NCBI RefSeq assembly: GCF_000709345.1
Contig: NZ_JMDZ01000040.1
Coordinates: forward strand, 1 to 40,368
DNA: 40,368 nucleotides
Reading direction: 5' to 3'
Source: Polaromonas glacialis
Lineage (GTDB): Bacteria > Pseudomonadota > Gammaproteobacteria > Burkholderiales > Burkholderiaceae_C
Below the pieces are notes generated by a model. That model did not search any database. It was not told the origin of the DNA and saw nothing but the letters and a program-made list of their open reading frames with translations. The position numbers were made by a program, and so were the translations under genes. Each line of letters opens with the position of its first letter. Positions within the stretch are counted from its first letter, which is position 1. Positions 8,681 to 17,355 of this stretch are shown piece after piece.

Positions 8681-9271
8681 TCATCTGTCGTTCCTTGAGT
8701 TGTAGGAGAAATCAGGCACCTGCCTGATTTCGCGTTCTGCCAAACCTGCCTCAACAATGCGATGCTCGGTTTTAAGGGCATGCGCTTTGGAATAAATTTT
8801 CTTTAAAGCTTCGATACCGCCACTGGCATAAATTGAAGCGCATTCTTCGAGCGACCTGCGAGGCTCAATATATGGTGCATTTGAATTTTTGACCTCGCGT
8901 AGCCAGCGCTGATACTGCTTGTCTCGAAGTTCCTTTGATAGCTTCGTTGAACTGACACGCCAGGAGGCGTAATGTTCAGGTTTACTGTACTTTGCGATCG
9001 CCTGAAATGCCGTTTCACTGGACAGGAAGAGATGCTCATCCAGTTCAGGAAAGGCCGCCAGGTATCCGGTTGGCGTCATAAATAGGGGATTGGAAAATTT
9101 GCGCGAGCGGGCAAACATTCCGTGAGGCGCAACGCCATCAGAGGCGCATTCAGCAATGCACCTTTCTTCAGTCAACGCACGATAGGCCGCCTCGTCTCCC
9201 TGTTTGGCCAGTTCCCATGCCGCAAGGTGTTCAGCTTTGCGCTCTTTGATGGTCTTTTTTTCAATGCTCAT
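8681..9271 (-). CDS. Uncharacterised protein, third gene of the restriction-modification operon
   Basis: A 196-residue soluble protein I do not recognise. The N-terminus is basic and helical (MSIEKKTIKERKAEHLAAWELAKQ is the helical opening, of which the first 20 residues set the character). The middle contains MTPTGYLAAFPELDEHLFLSSE, and a C-terminal helical part follows. No catalytic motif is evident. The ATG at 9271 lies 32 bp after the methyltransferase stop and reads in the same direction, so it is probably the last gene of that operon. Possible roles are a DNA-repair or accessory factor for restriction, but nothing in the sequence proves one. Confidence 0.65.
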   Translation of the reverse strand: MSIEKKTIKERKAEHLAAWELAKQGDEAAYRALTEERCIAECASDGVAPHGMFARSRKFSNPLFMTPTGYLAAFPELDEHLFLSSETAFQAIAKYSKPEHYASWRVSSTKLSKELRDKQYQRWLREVKNSNAPYIEPRRSLEECASIYASGGIEALKKIYSKAHALKTEHRIVEAGLAEREIRQVPDFSYNSRNDR

Positions 9272-9303
9272 TCGGTGCCTATTGCTTCTTTACAGCGGCC
9301 GGC

Positions 9304-10887
9304 TTAGGCCGCAATGGATTCCGTCAGTTCCAGTTGGAGCGACGTGTGCTTTTCGCCAAGGCCCACCAAGGCAGCCAGGGTATCGGCGGGCACGTTGGCC
9401 AGTTCCTTCGGCTCCAGCTTGTGCATCCCACCGCCATAGACGCGGCCATTGCCGAGCAATGTTTCCCGGTCAATGGCGTTTAGCGCCTGCCACAGTCGGC
9501 GCAGCGCTGTCGGATCGCGCGCGAGTTGCTCGGCCAGCAGCGGCTGCGGATAGAGCATTAAATAGACGTTTGTGGCGGTCGCCTTGCTGTTGTTCAGCAG
9601 GAAGCGAAAAGGCCGCCCGTCATGGTCGCTGCGGCCAATGTAGGTGCAGATGATCGGCGCGGCAGCGCGGCGCTCTTGCGCGTACCAGCACCGCCGTGTG
9701 CGGCACAGATAGCGTAGCGCGACATCATCCATGCCGGTTTTCAAATATGCCCACAACGCCGGATAGTCACGCTCAACCTCTTTTTCCGGCAAGTCGCAGT
9801 CAATCATAAGCAGGCGTTTGTCCAGCAGTGGTATTCCTGCCCCATCCGCGTTTATTTCGTCAGCTTTGATGTAGCGCGTACTCGGCAGGATTGGCTTTAG
9901 GAACTGCGGCGGCAGTTTGAGCGCGTGCGCCTTCTCTTCATCCAGGATGAAAAATTCGTTGGCGCCCGTGGCGAGGCCGCGCTTGATGGCAAACAGGTCA
10001 CCGAGCCGGTAGCCATCGTGCTGCGCTTGGGCGTCCTGGCGTGGAAACCGTGTCCATTTATCAGCGCGCTCCAGGTCGAGAACGGTGACGTTTTTGCTGA
10101 TGACCGGTTGCTGCATCGTGCCACCATAGGAAAAACGCACCCGATGATTGACCGGCGGTTTTTCCTTTTTGAACCAGACGACGGCGGACGAGACCAGCGC
10201 GTCATCGAACTGCACATCGTTCGGGTCAAAACGGTGGATATGCAATAGCGTCACTTCACGCAACAAATAGGCTTTGAGCGCTCGCCCATAGTTCACGTCC
10301 ATAAATTCGCTGGGGATCAACCAGCCTGCAACGCCGCCTTCGGCCATCCAACCATGGGCCAGAGCCATGAAGTAGCAGTAAAGGCCAGAAAGGCCCGACA
10401 GCACGACGTTCGACGCTTCCCGCGCAGCGGCATGAAGGCGCACTTTGTCCGCACCGTTCAGGTGATGGTGCCGAACGTAAGGTGGATTGCAGATCAGCAG
10501 GTTTGCTCGCTTTTGGGTGTCGGCCGGGGGAGCTTCTTGTGTGAAATCGGCTAGCGTAATGTTGAGCGGCGTTTTCTCCCACAGCGCTTTTGACGGCGTA
10601 CCGTAATGCGGGTCAATTTCGAAACCAACTGCCGATTCCACAGGTCGACCTGTCGACACCGACATGAGCGCAGAATAAAAAGAACCGGTGCCGATGGCAG
10701 GATCAAGAAAACGCACAGGCGTTAATTTTGGCAGCAGCGCTAGGCCATAGGCCAGCACGTCGCGGGCAAGCTGCGTTGGCGTCGCAAATTGGCCAAGCTT
10801 GTTGCGTTCGGCTTGCGACTTTTGCGCGTCCAGCTCGATCTGCAGGGCGCAGCGGCGTTGTTCGATGGCGTCTAGGCTATGTGACAT
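9304..10887 (-). CDS. Type II N6-adenine DNA methyltransferase (XamI/PaeR7I-like)
   Basis: Protects the cognate site of the adjacent restriction enzyme by adenine N6 methylation. The 527 residues are in gamma-type motif order: GQFATP (motif X, 32-37), FLDPAIGTGSF (motif I, SAM binding, 60-70) and LLICNPPYVRH (motif IV NPPY, 134-137), then a long C-terminal target-recognition half. The start is the ATG at 10887, two bases after the stop of the endonuclease gene, so the two are translationally linked. If the specificity follows XamI, the site would be GTCGAC; two such sites lie inside this gene at 10644 and 10652. Confidence 0.9.
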   Translation of the reverse strand: MSHSLDAIEQRRCALQIELDAQKSQAERNKLGQFATPTQLARDVLAYGLALLPKLTPVRFLDPAIGTGSFYSALMSVSTGRPVESAVGFEIDPHYGTPSKALWEKTPLNITLADFTQEAPPADTQKRANLLICNPPYVRHHHLNGADKVRLHAAAREASNVVLSGLSGLYCYFMALAHGWMAEGGVAGWLIPSEFMDVNYGRALKAYLLREVTLLHIHRFDPNDVQFDDALVSSAVVWFKKEKPPVNHRVRFSYGGTMQQPVISKNVTVLDLERADKWTRFPRQDAQAQHDGYRLGDLFAIKRGLATGANEFFILDEEKAHALKLPPQFLKPILPSTRYIKADEINADGAGIPLLDKRLLMIDCDLPEKEVERDYPALWAYLKTGMDDVALRYLCRTRRCWYAQERRAAAPIICTYIGRSDHDGRPFRFLLNNSKATATNVYLMLYPQPLLAEQLARDPTALRRLWQALNAIDRETLLGNGRVYGGGMHKLEPKELANVPADTLAALVGLGEKHTSLQLELTESIAA

Positions 10888-10889
10888 GA

Positions 10890-11948
10890 TTAAAGTCCAA
10901 ACAGGGCGAAGTCATCGATTCGGTGTTCCCACACCCAATCGATGCCGTCTGCCGCCTCGTAGCCGAGATAGCCGCTGTCAAAGTAGCCGCACAAAAACAG
11001 GTTGAAGCGCACGGCTGAACCGTAAGTGCTGTGCAACTGGGCAACCTTTTTGGCTTCTTCCTTGCGGCGTTTGTTGGTATTGGTGAAATCACCCGCCGAT
11101 TTCGCCTCGAAGAACAGTGGGAAGTCGCCAGGCTTTGCCGACTTTGGCATGATGACCGCGTCGATCGGGATGTTGATCGTTAATTTATTGCCCTTGACCT
11201 CAACGACCAGTTCTTCTTCCTCTACCTCGATTAACTGAGGTTCCTCATCGTCCACCGTGACCGGCATCGCATTGACATTGACATTGACATTGAGTTTGAC
11301 AGGCACATTCATGCGAAAGCTGAAGGTGCCTGGCGGCATGGCGTCGAATTTAGTACCTGCCCCGCTGGGCAGCTGCGTATAGCCGTGGGCTTCTAACCAA
11401 TTCTTGATTTCTTGCAGTTGCCGTTTTTCCTGAGCGTTGCGGATAATCGGGTTTGCGACCGCGCCGCAGAGCCGATCAGCAACGATGGTGGCCGATCGGT
11501 GGATCTCGACTTGCGTTGCCGCAGCTTCGCGTCCAAGCCAAACAAAAATATCAGGGTCGGCCAGCTTTTCGATGATGGCGGTGATTTTGGCCAGTTCCAC
11601 ATCCACTTGGGCTGCTTTCATCCGCACTGGCAGCTTTTGGTGAAGTTCCATCCGCTTGACCAAGCTGGACGAAACACCGGCCAAGCCGATCAGGCGATCA
11701 ACCGCCAAGGGTGGACAGGTGGACATGCGCAGCGTAGGCAGGATTTCAGGACGCGCGCGCAACATCGCAGGCTTAATATCCGTCAGGTTGCCAGTCGCAT
11801 AAAGTGCGGCTTCCACGTCCTTGGTGGTTTGAATGCGCGTGCTGCGAAAAGCGCTTGGGGCGAAATTCATGAACCAGTCGTTGTACATATCGACTGATCG
11901 AGCAACGTCAGCTTTCCAATTTTCAGGCTTATTTAGGTTAACCGGCAT
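10890..11948 (-). CDS. XamI-family type II restriction endonuclease
   Basis: Cuts unmethylated foreign DNA; XamI itself recognises GTCGAC. The ATG at 11948 is chosen because AAAGGAACGG precedes it; the frame continues to 12002 without a start signal. The 352-residue protein opens MPVNLNKPENWKADVARSVD and continues with DMYNDWFMNFAPSAFR, typical of the XamI family as I know it. A likely catalytic segment is FPLFFEAKSAGDF with the E-x-K pair, preceded by a strand at VIMPKSAKPGD. The low-complexity stretch LNVNVNVNAM is encoded by a GACATT tandem repeat. It is the first gene of a leftward operon with the methyltransferase. Confidence 0.85.
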   Translation of the reverse strand: MPVNLNKPENWKADVARSVDMYNDWFMNFAPSAFRSTRIQTTKDVEAALYATGNLTDIKPAMLRARPEILPTLRMSTCPPLAVDRLIGLAGVSSSLVKRMELHQKLPVRMKAAQVDVELAKITAIIEKLADPDIFVWLGREAAATQVEIHRSATIVADRLCGAVANPIIRNAQEKRQLQEIKNWLEAHGYTQLPSGAGTKFDAMPPGTFSFRMNVPVKLNVNVNVNAMPVTVDDEEPQLIEVEEEELVVEVKGNKLTINIPIDAVIMPKSAKPGDFPLFFEAKSAGDFTNTNKRRKEEAKKVAQLHSTYGSAVRFNLFLCGYFDSGYLGYEAADGIDWVWEHRIDDFALFGL

Positions 11949-12429
11949 CCGTTCCTTTCGCGCTAGGCGCTCTTTGTAAGTAGTTCTCGTAAGCGTCCAC
12001 ATTTCCGCGAACAGGTCATTCAGGGGAAAGTTACAACACGCCGCCCTACTTTGACTCCGGCAGGGAGCAGCAGCAAGCTAAAACCAACGATCTGTCAGTA
12101 AGCCGCATATGAGGCAGGCAATGCTTTTTTCTATTCAGCCGTACAGTATGACGAAAAGTCAACTCACAGACTAATTTTAGAGCAGGGAATTCCTGCTTGC
12201 GCCAAGCACCAGTAGACCGGATGCTAAGCGCTGGGTAGTAGTCTCGATCTAATAGTATTTACTCTGAGACGAAAGCTGACCTGCGGCGTTACTGCAATAA
12301 AATTCGCATGCATTCAAGTTTGAGCTACAGCATATTAGGCATTTCATTAAGGGTGAGAAAAGCGATTTCAAAATAAAGATTAAATTGATATTGGTCCGAA
12401 AGAATCTTGCAAGTCAACAAATAAAGAAT
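11949..12429. promoter_or_regulatory. Divergent intergenic region between the restriction operon and the DRT3 operon
   Basis: About 480 bp that must hold promoters for both directions. It includes a hairpin AGCAGG-gaat-TCCTGCT near 12181 and a GTCTC/GAGAC pair at about 12241-12270 around an AT-rich tract. No clear gene or ACACAC motif is found here, which is why I place the DRT3 RNA candidate downstream of the RT genes instead. Confidence 0.3.
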
Positions 12430-13665
12430 ATGCACAGACAATCAATTACGCCTACCACATTAAAACATTTGATTACTCGGTCAGATTTTAAAGGCATTCC
12501 GAGTGCAATGAGGTCTACTCACGCGGATCAGCTTGCGTCAAGCGCATATGAACTTTATAACAAACTCCTTCCGTTTTACCCCCTAAGAAAATGGATATTA
12601 CGAGAGAAGTGGCATTTTGCACCTGATTCAAAGCCAGCCGAACTCCTACTACGTAAACTTTCCAAGAATCTCATGCATGGGGTGTCATGGCAGCAGACTA
12701 CTCGTGATGGAATTGTAGAAAATTTGAAGCATCTATTGACGGAAGGTGTACCGTATCGGTTATATCGTCTCGACATCAGCAACTTTTATGAGTCAATAAG
12801 TTTAGACGACACAAGACAAATGATCGAAGACTGCGACGCGTTAGCGCCATGCACTAAAGCGATCGCTGACACGATTCTGGATTATCAAATTCTCTTAGGT
12901 GAGCAAGGCATTCCGAGAGGCTTAGCTATAAGTGCAATCCTGTCGGAGCTGATGATGCGAAAATTCGATCTCGATATAATTAATGATAAAGAGGTGTTTT
13001 TCTATGCTCGATACGTAGATGATATTATTATTATTAGTGCAAACAGAGAAAATCCCGATAATTTTATTAGTCGACTCGAAAATGCACTCCCGAGTGGCCT
13101 AGTTTTTAACAAAAAAAAGTTTCTTGTTAAATCGCTAGCAAAATCCGAGAAAGATCCTGCTGGACAATCTAAGCTAGATGTTGAGTATTTAGGCTATGAA
13201 TTTTCAGTGTTTAATTCAGTTACAGGAAAAACTGGAGCTAGTCGTAAAGTTTTATGCTCTATTTCTGAAAAAAAGATTAAAAAAATTAAAACCCGAATCT
13301 TTCGAGCATTAGCAGATTATGGCAAAAATGCAAACGACGACTTGTTAGTAGATCGAATAAAGTTTTTGACTTCGAATTTTAAGGTTTACAACAAGAATAC
13401 AGGCTATACAAATATGGCTGGAATTTATTTTAACTATTCATTAATCGATTCCGGCGACGAAAAATTAAAACTTCTTGATAAGTTTTTGTCCAGTGCTATT
13501 CTATCGACAAGAAGTGTAAAACGTCGTGGCTTATCGCTATCACTTAGCAATGTATTATGCAAACGCCTATTGCGTTTAAGTTTCCAAAGGGGACATACGG
13601 ATCAAATTTTTACTTCCTTCTCAGGAAATAGACTAGAAATAATAGGAAGGTGCTGGAAATACTAA
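12430..13665 (+). CDS. drt3a: DRT3-type reverse transcriptase A (Drt3a-like, UG3 class)
   Basis: Defence-associated reverse transcriptase, first of a pair. From the ATG at 12430 it has 411 residues; the frame stays open to a TTG at 12385. RT motifs are in order: RLDISNFYESI (motif A, D115), GIPRGLAISAILSEL (motif B, 160-174), YARYVDDIIIIS with catalytic YVDD at 195-198 (motif C), and YLGYEF (motif D/E region). A helical C-terminal part follows with no extra enzyme domain. There is no group II intron maturase domain and no retron-type msr visible upstream. The stop overlaps the next start as TAATG, so the two RTs are translationally coupled. The AT-rich coding sequence contrasts with the plasmid backbone. 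Confidence 0.88.
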   Translation: MHRQSITPTTLKHLITRSDFKGIPSAMRSTHADQLASSAYELYNKLLPFYPLRKWILREKWHFAPDSKPAELLLRKLSKNLMHGVSWQQTTRDGIVENLKHLLTEGVPYRLYRLDISNFYESISLDDTRQMIEDCDALAPCTKAIADTILDYQILLGEQGIPRGLAISAILSELMMRKFDLDIINDKEVFFYARYVDDIIIISANRENPDNFISRLENALPSGLVFNKKKFLVKSLAKSEKDPAGQSKLDVEYLGYEFSVFNSVTGKTGASRKVLCSISEKKIKKIKTRIFRALADYGKNANDDLLVDRIKFLTSNFKVYNKNTGYTNMAGIYFNYSLIDSGDEKLKLLDKFLSSAILSTRSVKRRGLSLSLSNVLCKRLLRLSFQRGHTDQIFTSFSGNRLEIIGRCWKY

Positions 13666-15590
13666 TGCCTAAAAAAAATAAAATCAATAAAAAAGATGGT
13701 TTCAGAGTGTTATTGACGGATACGCTTCCATATGAAACACCGATTACATTTTCAGTCGATTATATCTACACAAAACTTACAAGTAAAACCTCAAATCCAA
13801 TTCAAAAAAAGCTGGTTGATGCCGTAATTTTGAACGACAGGAAAGCGACAGTCCCATACAGGTACCAAATACGTAAAACTGAAGATAGTTTAAGACGACT
13901 CGCGCTTATACATCCAAGTTCACAGTGGTTAATGACCGAATTTTACGGACGCTATAGTAGTCTGATGCTTCACTATACGTCCCAAAGTGAAATTACAATT
14001 CGTTCGCCAACCAAAATCGCTGGAAGTTTTTATACTAAAAAGTCTTGGGAAGATATTTATAAATACAAAGATGGCTCGGTAAGTATAAATGACCTCGGAG
14101 AATTTACTAAACACTCACCCTCGTATTTTACCTACCGTGGCTTTGACAGATTGTGGAAATTTTATAACTCTGAAGAGTATATAGAATTAGAGCGTAAATT
14201 TTCCCACTTAGCCACGATGGACGTATCGAAATGCTTTGATAGCATTTATACGCATTGCATGTCATGGGCGACAAAAGATAAACAATTTTCTAAAGATAAT
14301 TTAAGATGTAAAACGTTTGGCGATGATTTTGATAATGTAATACGGCATGGAAACCATGATGAAACCAACGGCATACCTATTGGACCAGAAAGCAGCAGGG
14401 TATTCGCTGAAATTATCCTTCAACAAGTTGATCGAAATACTGTCCGTCGATTATTACCACGTTATGTATTTAATAAGCAATACTCTATTCGACGATATGT
14501 TGATGATATATTTATTTACGCTGAAAGTGAGGCTACTGCCAATATAGTAAAGATTGCTTATACGGAATGTTTGCTTATGTTCAATCTCCACGTTAATCCG
14601 TTGAAATCTCAACTTCAAACCCGCCCATTCGCAACAAAGAAATCGACTTTGGTGAGCCTATCGTTAGAAGTAACTGAAACATTAAGTGCCAAAATTTTTT
14701 CTGAGTCTGGTAGCTCATTAGGTGTAGCTGTGGTGTATGAGCCAGAATTATTACTAAAGAAATATATTGCTTCTATAAAAACTATTTGTCAGCAAGTTGA
14801 ATCAAACTACTACGATATAAGCTCGCTACTCATTGCCATTTTTGTTGAGCGCATAAAAAAAGTTTGTGAAGGATCATGTGATCATGATATTGAAGACATT
14901 GAAAGACTTAAGTGCCTAAAGTTGGTACTCGACGTTTGCTTTTTTTTATATGGCGTCGCGCCTACCGTTAATGCTTCGTATAAATTGAGCACCGCTATAA
15001 TTCTTTTAATCCGTTATTTTAGAACCAATCGATATACGACAAGCGAACAAATGTGTAATTACATTTTTCACTCTGTACAGAGGTTGCTATTAGAAAATAA
15101 TCGAGCACGCAGTACGCTAGTTAGCGATTTTATTGATCTCGAAATAATTAACATTGTTCTTGCATCACAAGAACTAGGACCATCTTTTCTTCTATCTTCA
15201 AAAATAGTAAAATCGACTTTTCTTGGAGACTCTGAGAAAAACTATTTTTCATTGTCTGCCTGTTTGTTTTACATAGGCCCGTTACCGCGCTATGCAGAAG
15301 TACTTGACGAAATTGTTGAATCAATCGAAGAAAAATTGGGAGATTGCAAAAGCGTCAAATCTTCCAGTGAGATAGCCCATATTTTTTTAGATGCAATTTC
15401 ATGCCCTCACATCCCAACAGCAAGACGTGCCAAATGGGTACGTGCTTGCCTTTCGGCCAATGGGGATTCGGTATCCGTCGCCGACGCTACTGTTTTTGTT
15501 GCCGAAATGGGAGACGAATGGACGGCACCCTGGATCAAAGTTGATCTTTTAAATAGCCTCGAAAAACGAGAGCTGAAGCGCGCATATTGA
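13665..15590 (+). CDS. drt3b: DRT3-type reverse transcriptase B (Drt3b-like, UG8 class)
   Basis: Second reverse transcriptase of the pair, 641 residues from the ATG at 13665, which shares bases with the stop of the first RT (TAATG); an upstream in-frame GTG at 13650 is possible. The RT core is LATMDVSKCFDSIY (motif A, D186), HDETNGIPIGPESSRVFAEI (motif B, 231-250) and RRYVDDIFIYAE with YVDD at 278-281. A roughly 180-residue N-terminal extension and a 330-residue helical C-terminal extension surround it. Two adjacent RTs of about 410 and 640 residues are the hallmark of DRT type 3. As I recall the published work, Drt3a copies an ACACAC template in a non-coding RNA and Drt3b makes the complementary strand. 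Confidence 0.88.
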   Translation: MPKKNKINKKDGFRVLLTDTLPYETPITFSVDYIYTKLTSKTSNPIQKKLVDAVILNDRKATVPYRYQIRKTEDSLRRLALIHPSSQWLMTEFYGRYSSLMLHYTSQSEITIRSPTKIAGSFYTKKSWEDIYKYKDGSVSINDLGEFTKHSPSYFTYRGFDRLWKFYNSEEYIELERKFSHLATMDVSKCFDSIYTHCMSWATKDKQFSKDNLRCKTFGDDFDNVIRHGNHDETNGIPIGPESSRVFAEIILQQVDRNTVRRLLPRYVFNKQYSIRRYVDDIFIYAESEATANIVKIAYTECLLMFNLHVNPLKSQLQTRPFATKKSTLVSLSLEVTETLSAKIFSESGSSLGVAVVYEPELLLKKYIASIKTICQQVESNYYDISSLLIAIFVERIKKVCEGSCDHDIEDIERLKCLKLVLDVCFFLYGVAPTVNASYKLSTAIILLIRYFRTNRYTTSEQMCNYIFHSVQRLLLENNRARSTLVSDFIDLEIINIVLASQELGPSFLLSSKIVKSTFLGDSEKNYFSLSACLFYIGPLPRYAEVLDEIVESIEEKLGDCKSVKSSSEIAHIFLDAISCPHIPTARRAKWVRACLSANGDSVSVADATVFVAEMGDEWTAPWIKVDLLNSLEKRELKRAY

Positions 15591-15599
15591 GCTAAGATT

Positions 15600-15780
15600 G
15601 TTATGGGAAGAGGTTGACGCCTTCTTGAAGCTTTTCAGTTGCCGATGCGTGCATACACGGATCGGTTGCTTTTGCGCTTCGAACACGTGCTTGCACGTGA
15701 ATCGAGTTGACACACTTGCACGTAGAAGTGTGTTGCCTTTGAGCGGCTCTAGTAGTCCACACACTCAGGAGTCGCCTTTT
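15600..15780 (+). ncRNA. Candidate DRT3 non-coding RNA with ACACAC-bearing hairpin loop
   Basis: Immediately after the second RT gene lie three hairpins in 100 bp: CACGTG-cttg-CACGTG (15684-15699); ACACACTT/AAGTGTGT with an 8-nt loop (15710-15733); and GCGGCTC/GAGTCGC with one G-U pair and a 19-nt loop (15743-15775). The last loop contains ACACAC at 15759-15764 and the stem is followed by CCTTTT, like a terminator. An ACACAC template is what I recall for DRT3 RNA. The 5' end is not determined, and the RNA may extend past 15780. Confidence 0.5.
15743..15780 (+). terminator. Hairpin with 3' T-run, possible end of the DRT3 transcript
   Basis: The seven-pair stem 15743-15749 with 15769-15775 is followed by CCTTTT. 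The long 19-nt loop is unusual for a plain terminator and carries ACACAC, so it may serve both as template loop and as transcript end. Confidence 0.35.
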
Positions 15781-16378
15781 CCCACCCAGTTTTGCCACGC
15801 TCTGTTTTTGTACCAAACTTGTCGTTGTGGAGTTAAAGAGATAGCTCCGCGATAAGAAGTCGGATTTGGGTCAAATGTTGTTCTTCCCTTATTCAGGAAA
15901 TCACCACGAGCTCCTTTGTGTTTTAAGTAATCACATGTATCAACTAAACGACCGGATACTGTTTGCAAATTCCAAAAAAGCGCCGAGAGCTCCGAAAAAG
16001 TCGCAAGTATTAGCGAAATTTTGATCGAGCCAAACGCGGTTTTAAGAGTTGACGAGCACTTCAAGCTTTCGTATTCCCTTGTTAACACCAGCATCGCCCA
16101 ATTCGCCAACAGTATCCGACCGTTTGACGAACGCTATTTCACTGAAAGCCGACTTTCTCACCGGCTGTTAACCAAGCATTAATGTTTGAATTAAGCGGTA
16201 CACGCCGGTACCCCAGCGTTTGCTGTTTAAACAAAGGGTTAGCCGCCCTTTGACTTTGGCAGCGAGGTCTTGGCGACACCCTAGATTTGCAACACTGCTT
16301 CTGCTCACGCAGTTTTAATGTTTGCATCACTGGTTGAATCCGCCATCGATAGCGAGCATTCAAAATCGACGATTTGCA
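15781..16378. other. Intergenic region, possible gene remnants
   Basis: About 600 bp without a convincing gene. Leftward frames at 15765-16109 (114 residues) and 16139-16363 (74 residues) lack ribosome binding sites; the first contains protein-like text (SGRLVDTCDYLKHKGARGDF) and may be a decayed gene. A GGAGTT/AGCTCC hairpin at about 15829-15849 could belong to the preceding RNA. Confidence 0.3.
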
Positions 16379-17143
16379 TTAAAGATCCGGTAGGTCAGCA
16401 AGCGACAGGCGAGTGTGAGCTGGTCCGGCTGCACTTCTGCCCACCTGCAGGATGAGCTTCTTTACTGCTGCCTCAAGCCAGACCTGCTCCTGTGCCTCAA
16501 GCGGCAGTTCCGTATTCGATCGCTTCCTCGCCGTCAGCCGGTCGCCGCGAGTCGATGTTAGTTCACCGATCTTGCGCAGCACGTCTTCCTCGATATTAAG
16601 CGTAGTGGCAGCGGGCCTCCGACCTCCGGCGGGTATCTCAATCATCGTCAGCACGAAGTAGGCCATGCTCAGGAGCGGCTCTCTACCTTTCTTAAACAAA
16701 CAATATCGCTGCCAGAGGAAATCCACATCAGGTGTGAATTGGAAGCTCGGATCTGGAGGCTGAGGATAGCGCTTGAACGATTGGATCAGCATGGCATGAC
16801 CAAAGGCAGTAGCCGACGCGATTGCTTCGGCATGGAGTTCAATAACTCCAGGTGTAGGAGCGCGGTCCACAATTTCCGTGTTCTTGTACTTCAGGTGAGC
16901 ATTGATGGCTCCCACCTCTAAGGCAATCATCAGTTCCCAAGCGCGCGCGATTGGATCAGACGCTGCACGAACTGAATCGCGATCGACGAAATGTGATTGC
17001 GGCAGAAAACTTACGAGGCAGCCGTGCACAATAATCTCGAAATCCATCAGGCTATAAGTCACCGGAGTGGGCGGCGGTTGGTACTTAACCTCCTCCCCGA
17101 ATACTAAGTTGTAGTGAACTGCTACGACATGAGGATCATTCAT
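16379..17143 (-). CDS. Uncharacterised 254-residue protein
   Basis: I do not recognise this protein. It begins MNDPHVVAVHYNLVFGEEVK at an ATG (17143). It has a helical middle (AWELMIALEVGAINAHLKYK, then IASATAFGHAMLIQSFKRYP) and a C-terminal part rich in Arg and Leu with PAGGRRPAATTLN, a short conserved-looking loop. There is no signal peptide and no obvious catalytic motif. Composition is closer to the backbone than to the DRT3 genes. It stands alone between a non-coding region and the H-NS gene. Confidence 0.6.
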   Translation of the reverse strand: MNDPHVVAVHYNLVFGEEVKYQPPPTPVTYSLMDFEIIVHGCLVSFLPQSHFVDRDSVRAASDPIARAWELMIALEVGAINAHLKYKNTEIVDRAPTPGVIELHAEAIASATAFGHAMLIQSFKRYPQPPDPSFQFTPDVDFLWQRYCLFKKGREPLLSMAYFVLTMIEIPAGGRRPAATTLNIEEDVLRKIGELTSTRGDRLTARKRSNTELPLEAQEQVWLEAAVKKLILQVGRSAAGPAHTRLSLADLPDL

Positions 17144-17355
17144 GCTTCACATGATACCCAAGGCATTCCGTGGAGACTTTCGGTTGAGAGGATGCGGCAC
17201 GGGCTCGATATCTCCAAGCGGACGTAATTCCAGGGCTGCTTCCGGCCAAGTTCAGCAGTTCAAGTAGCAGGGATGAATGACTGCTTCAGCTGCAAAGGCG
17301 AAGCAGGTTTTGGGTTTAACAAAGGATCGAATTCAATATTTGGCGAAGGATGCCG

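Noticed and set aside
12385..15590. Retron or group II intron interpretation of the two RTs
   Set aside because: No msr-msd type RNA upstream, no maturase or endonuclease domain, and two adjacent RTs of these sizes fit DRT3 better.
15765..16109. 114-residue leftward frame after the DRT3 locus
   Set aside because: It has no ribosome binding site and begins in non-coding sequence; some text is protein-like, so it is mentioned only as a possible remnant.
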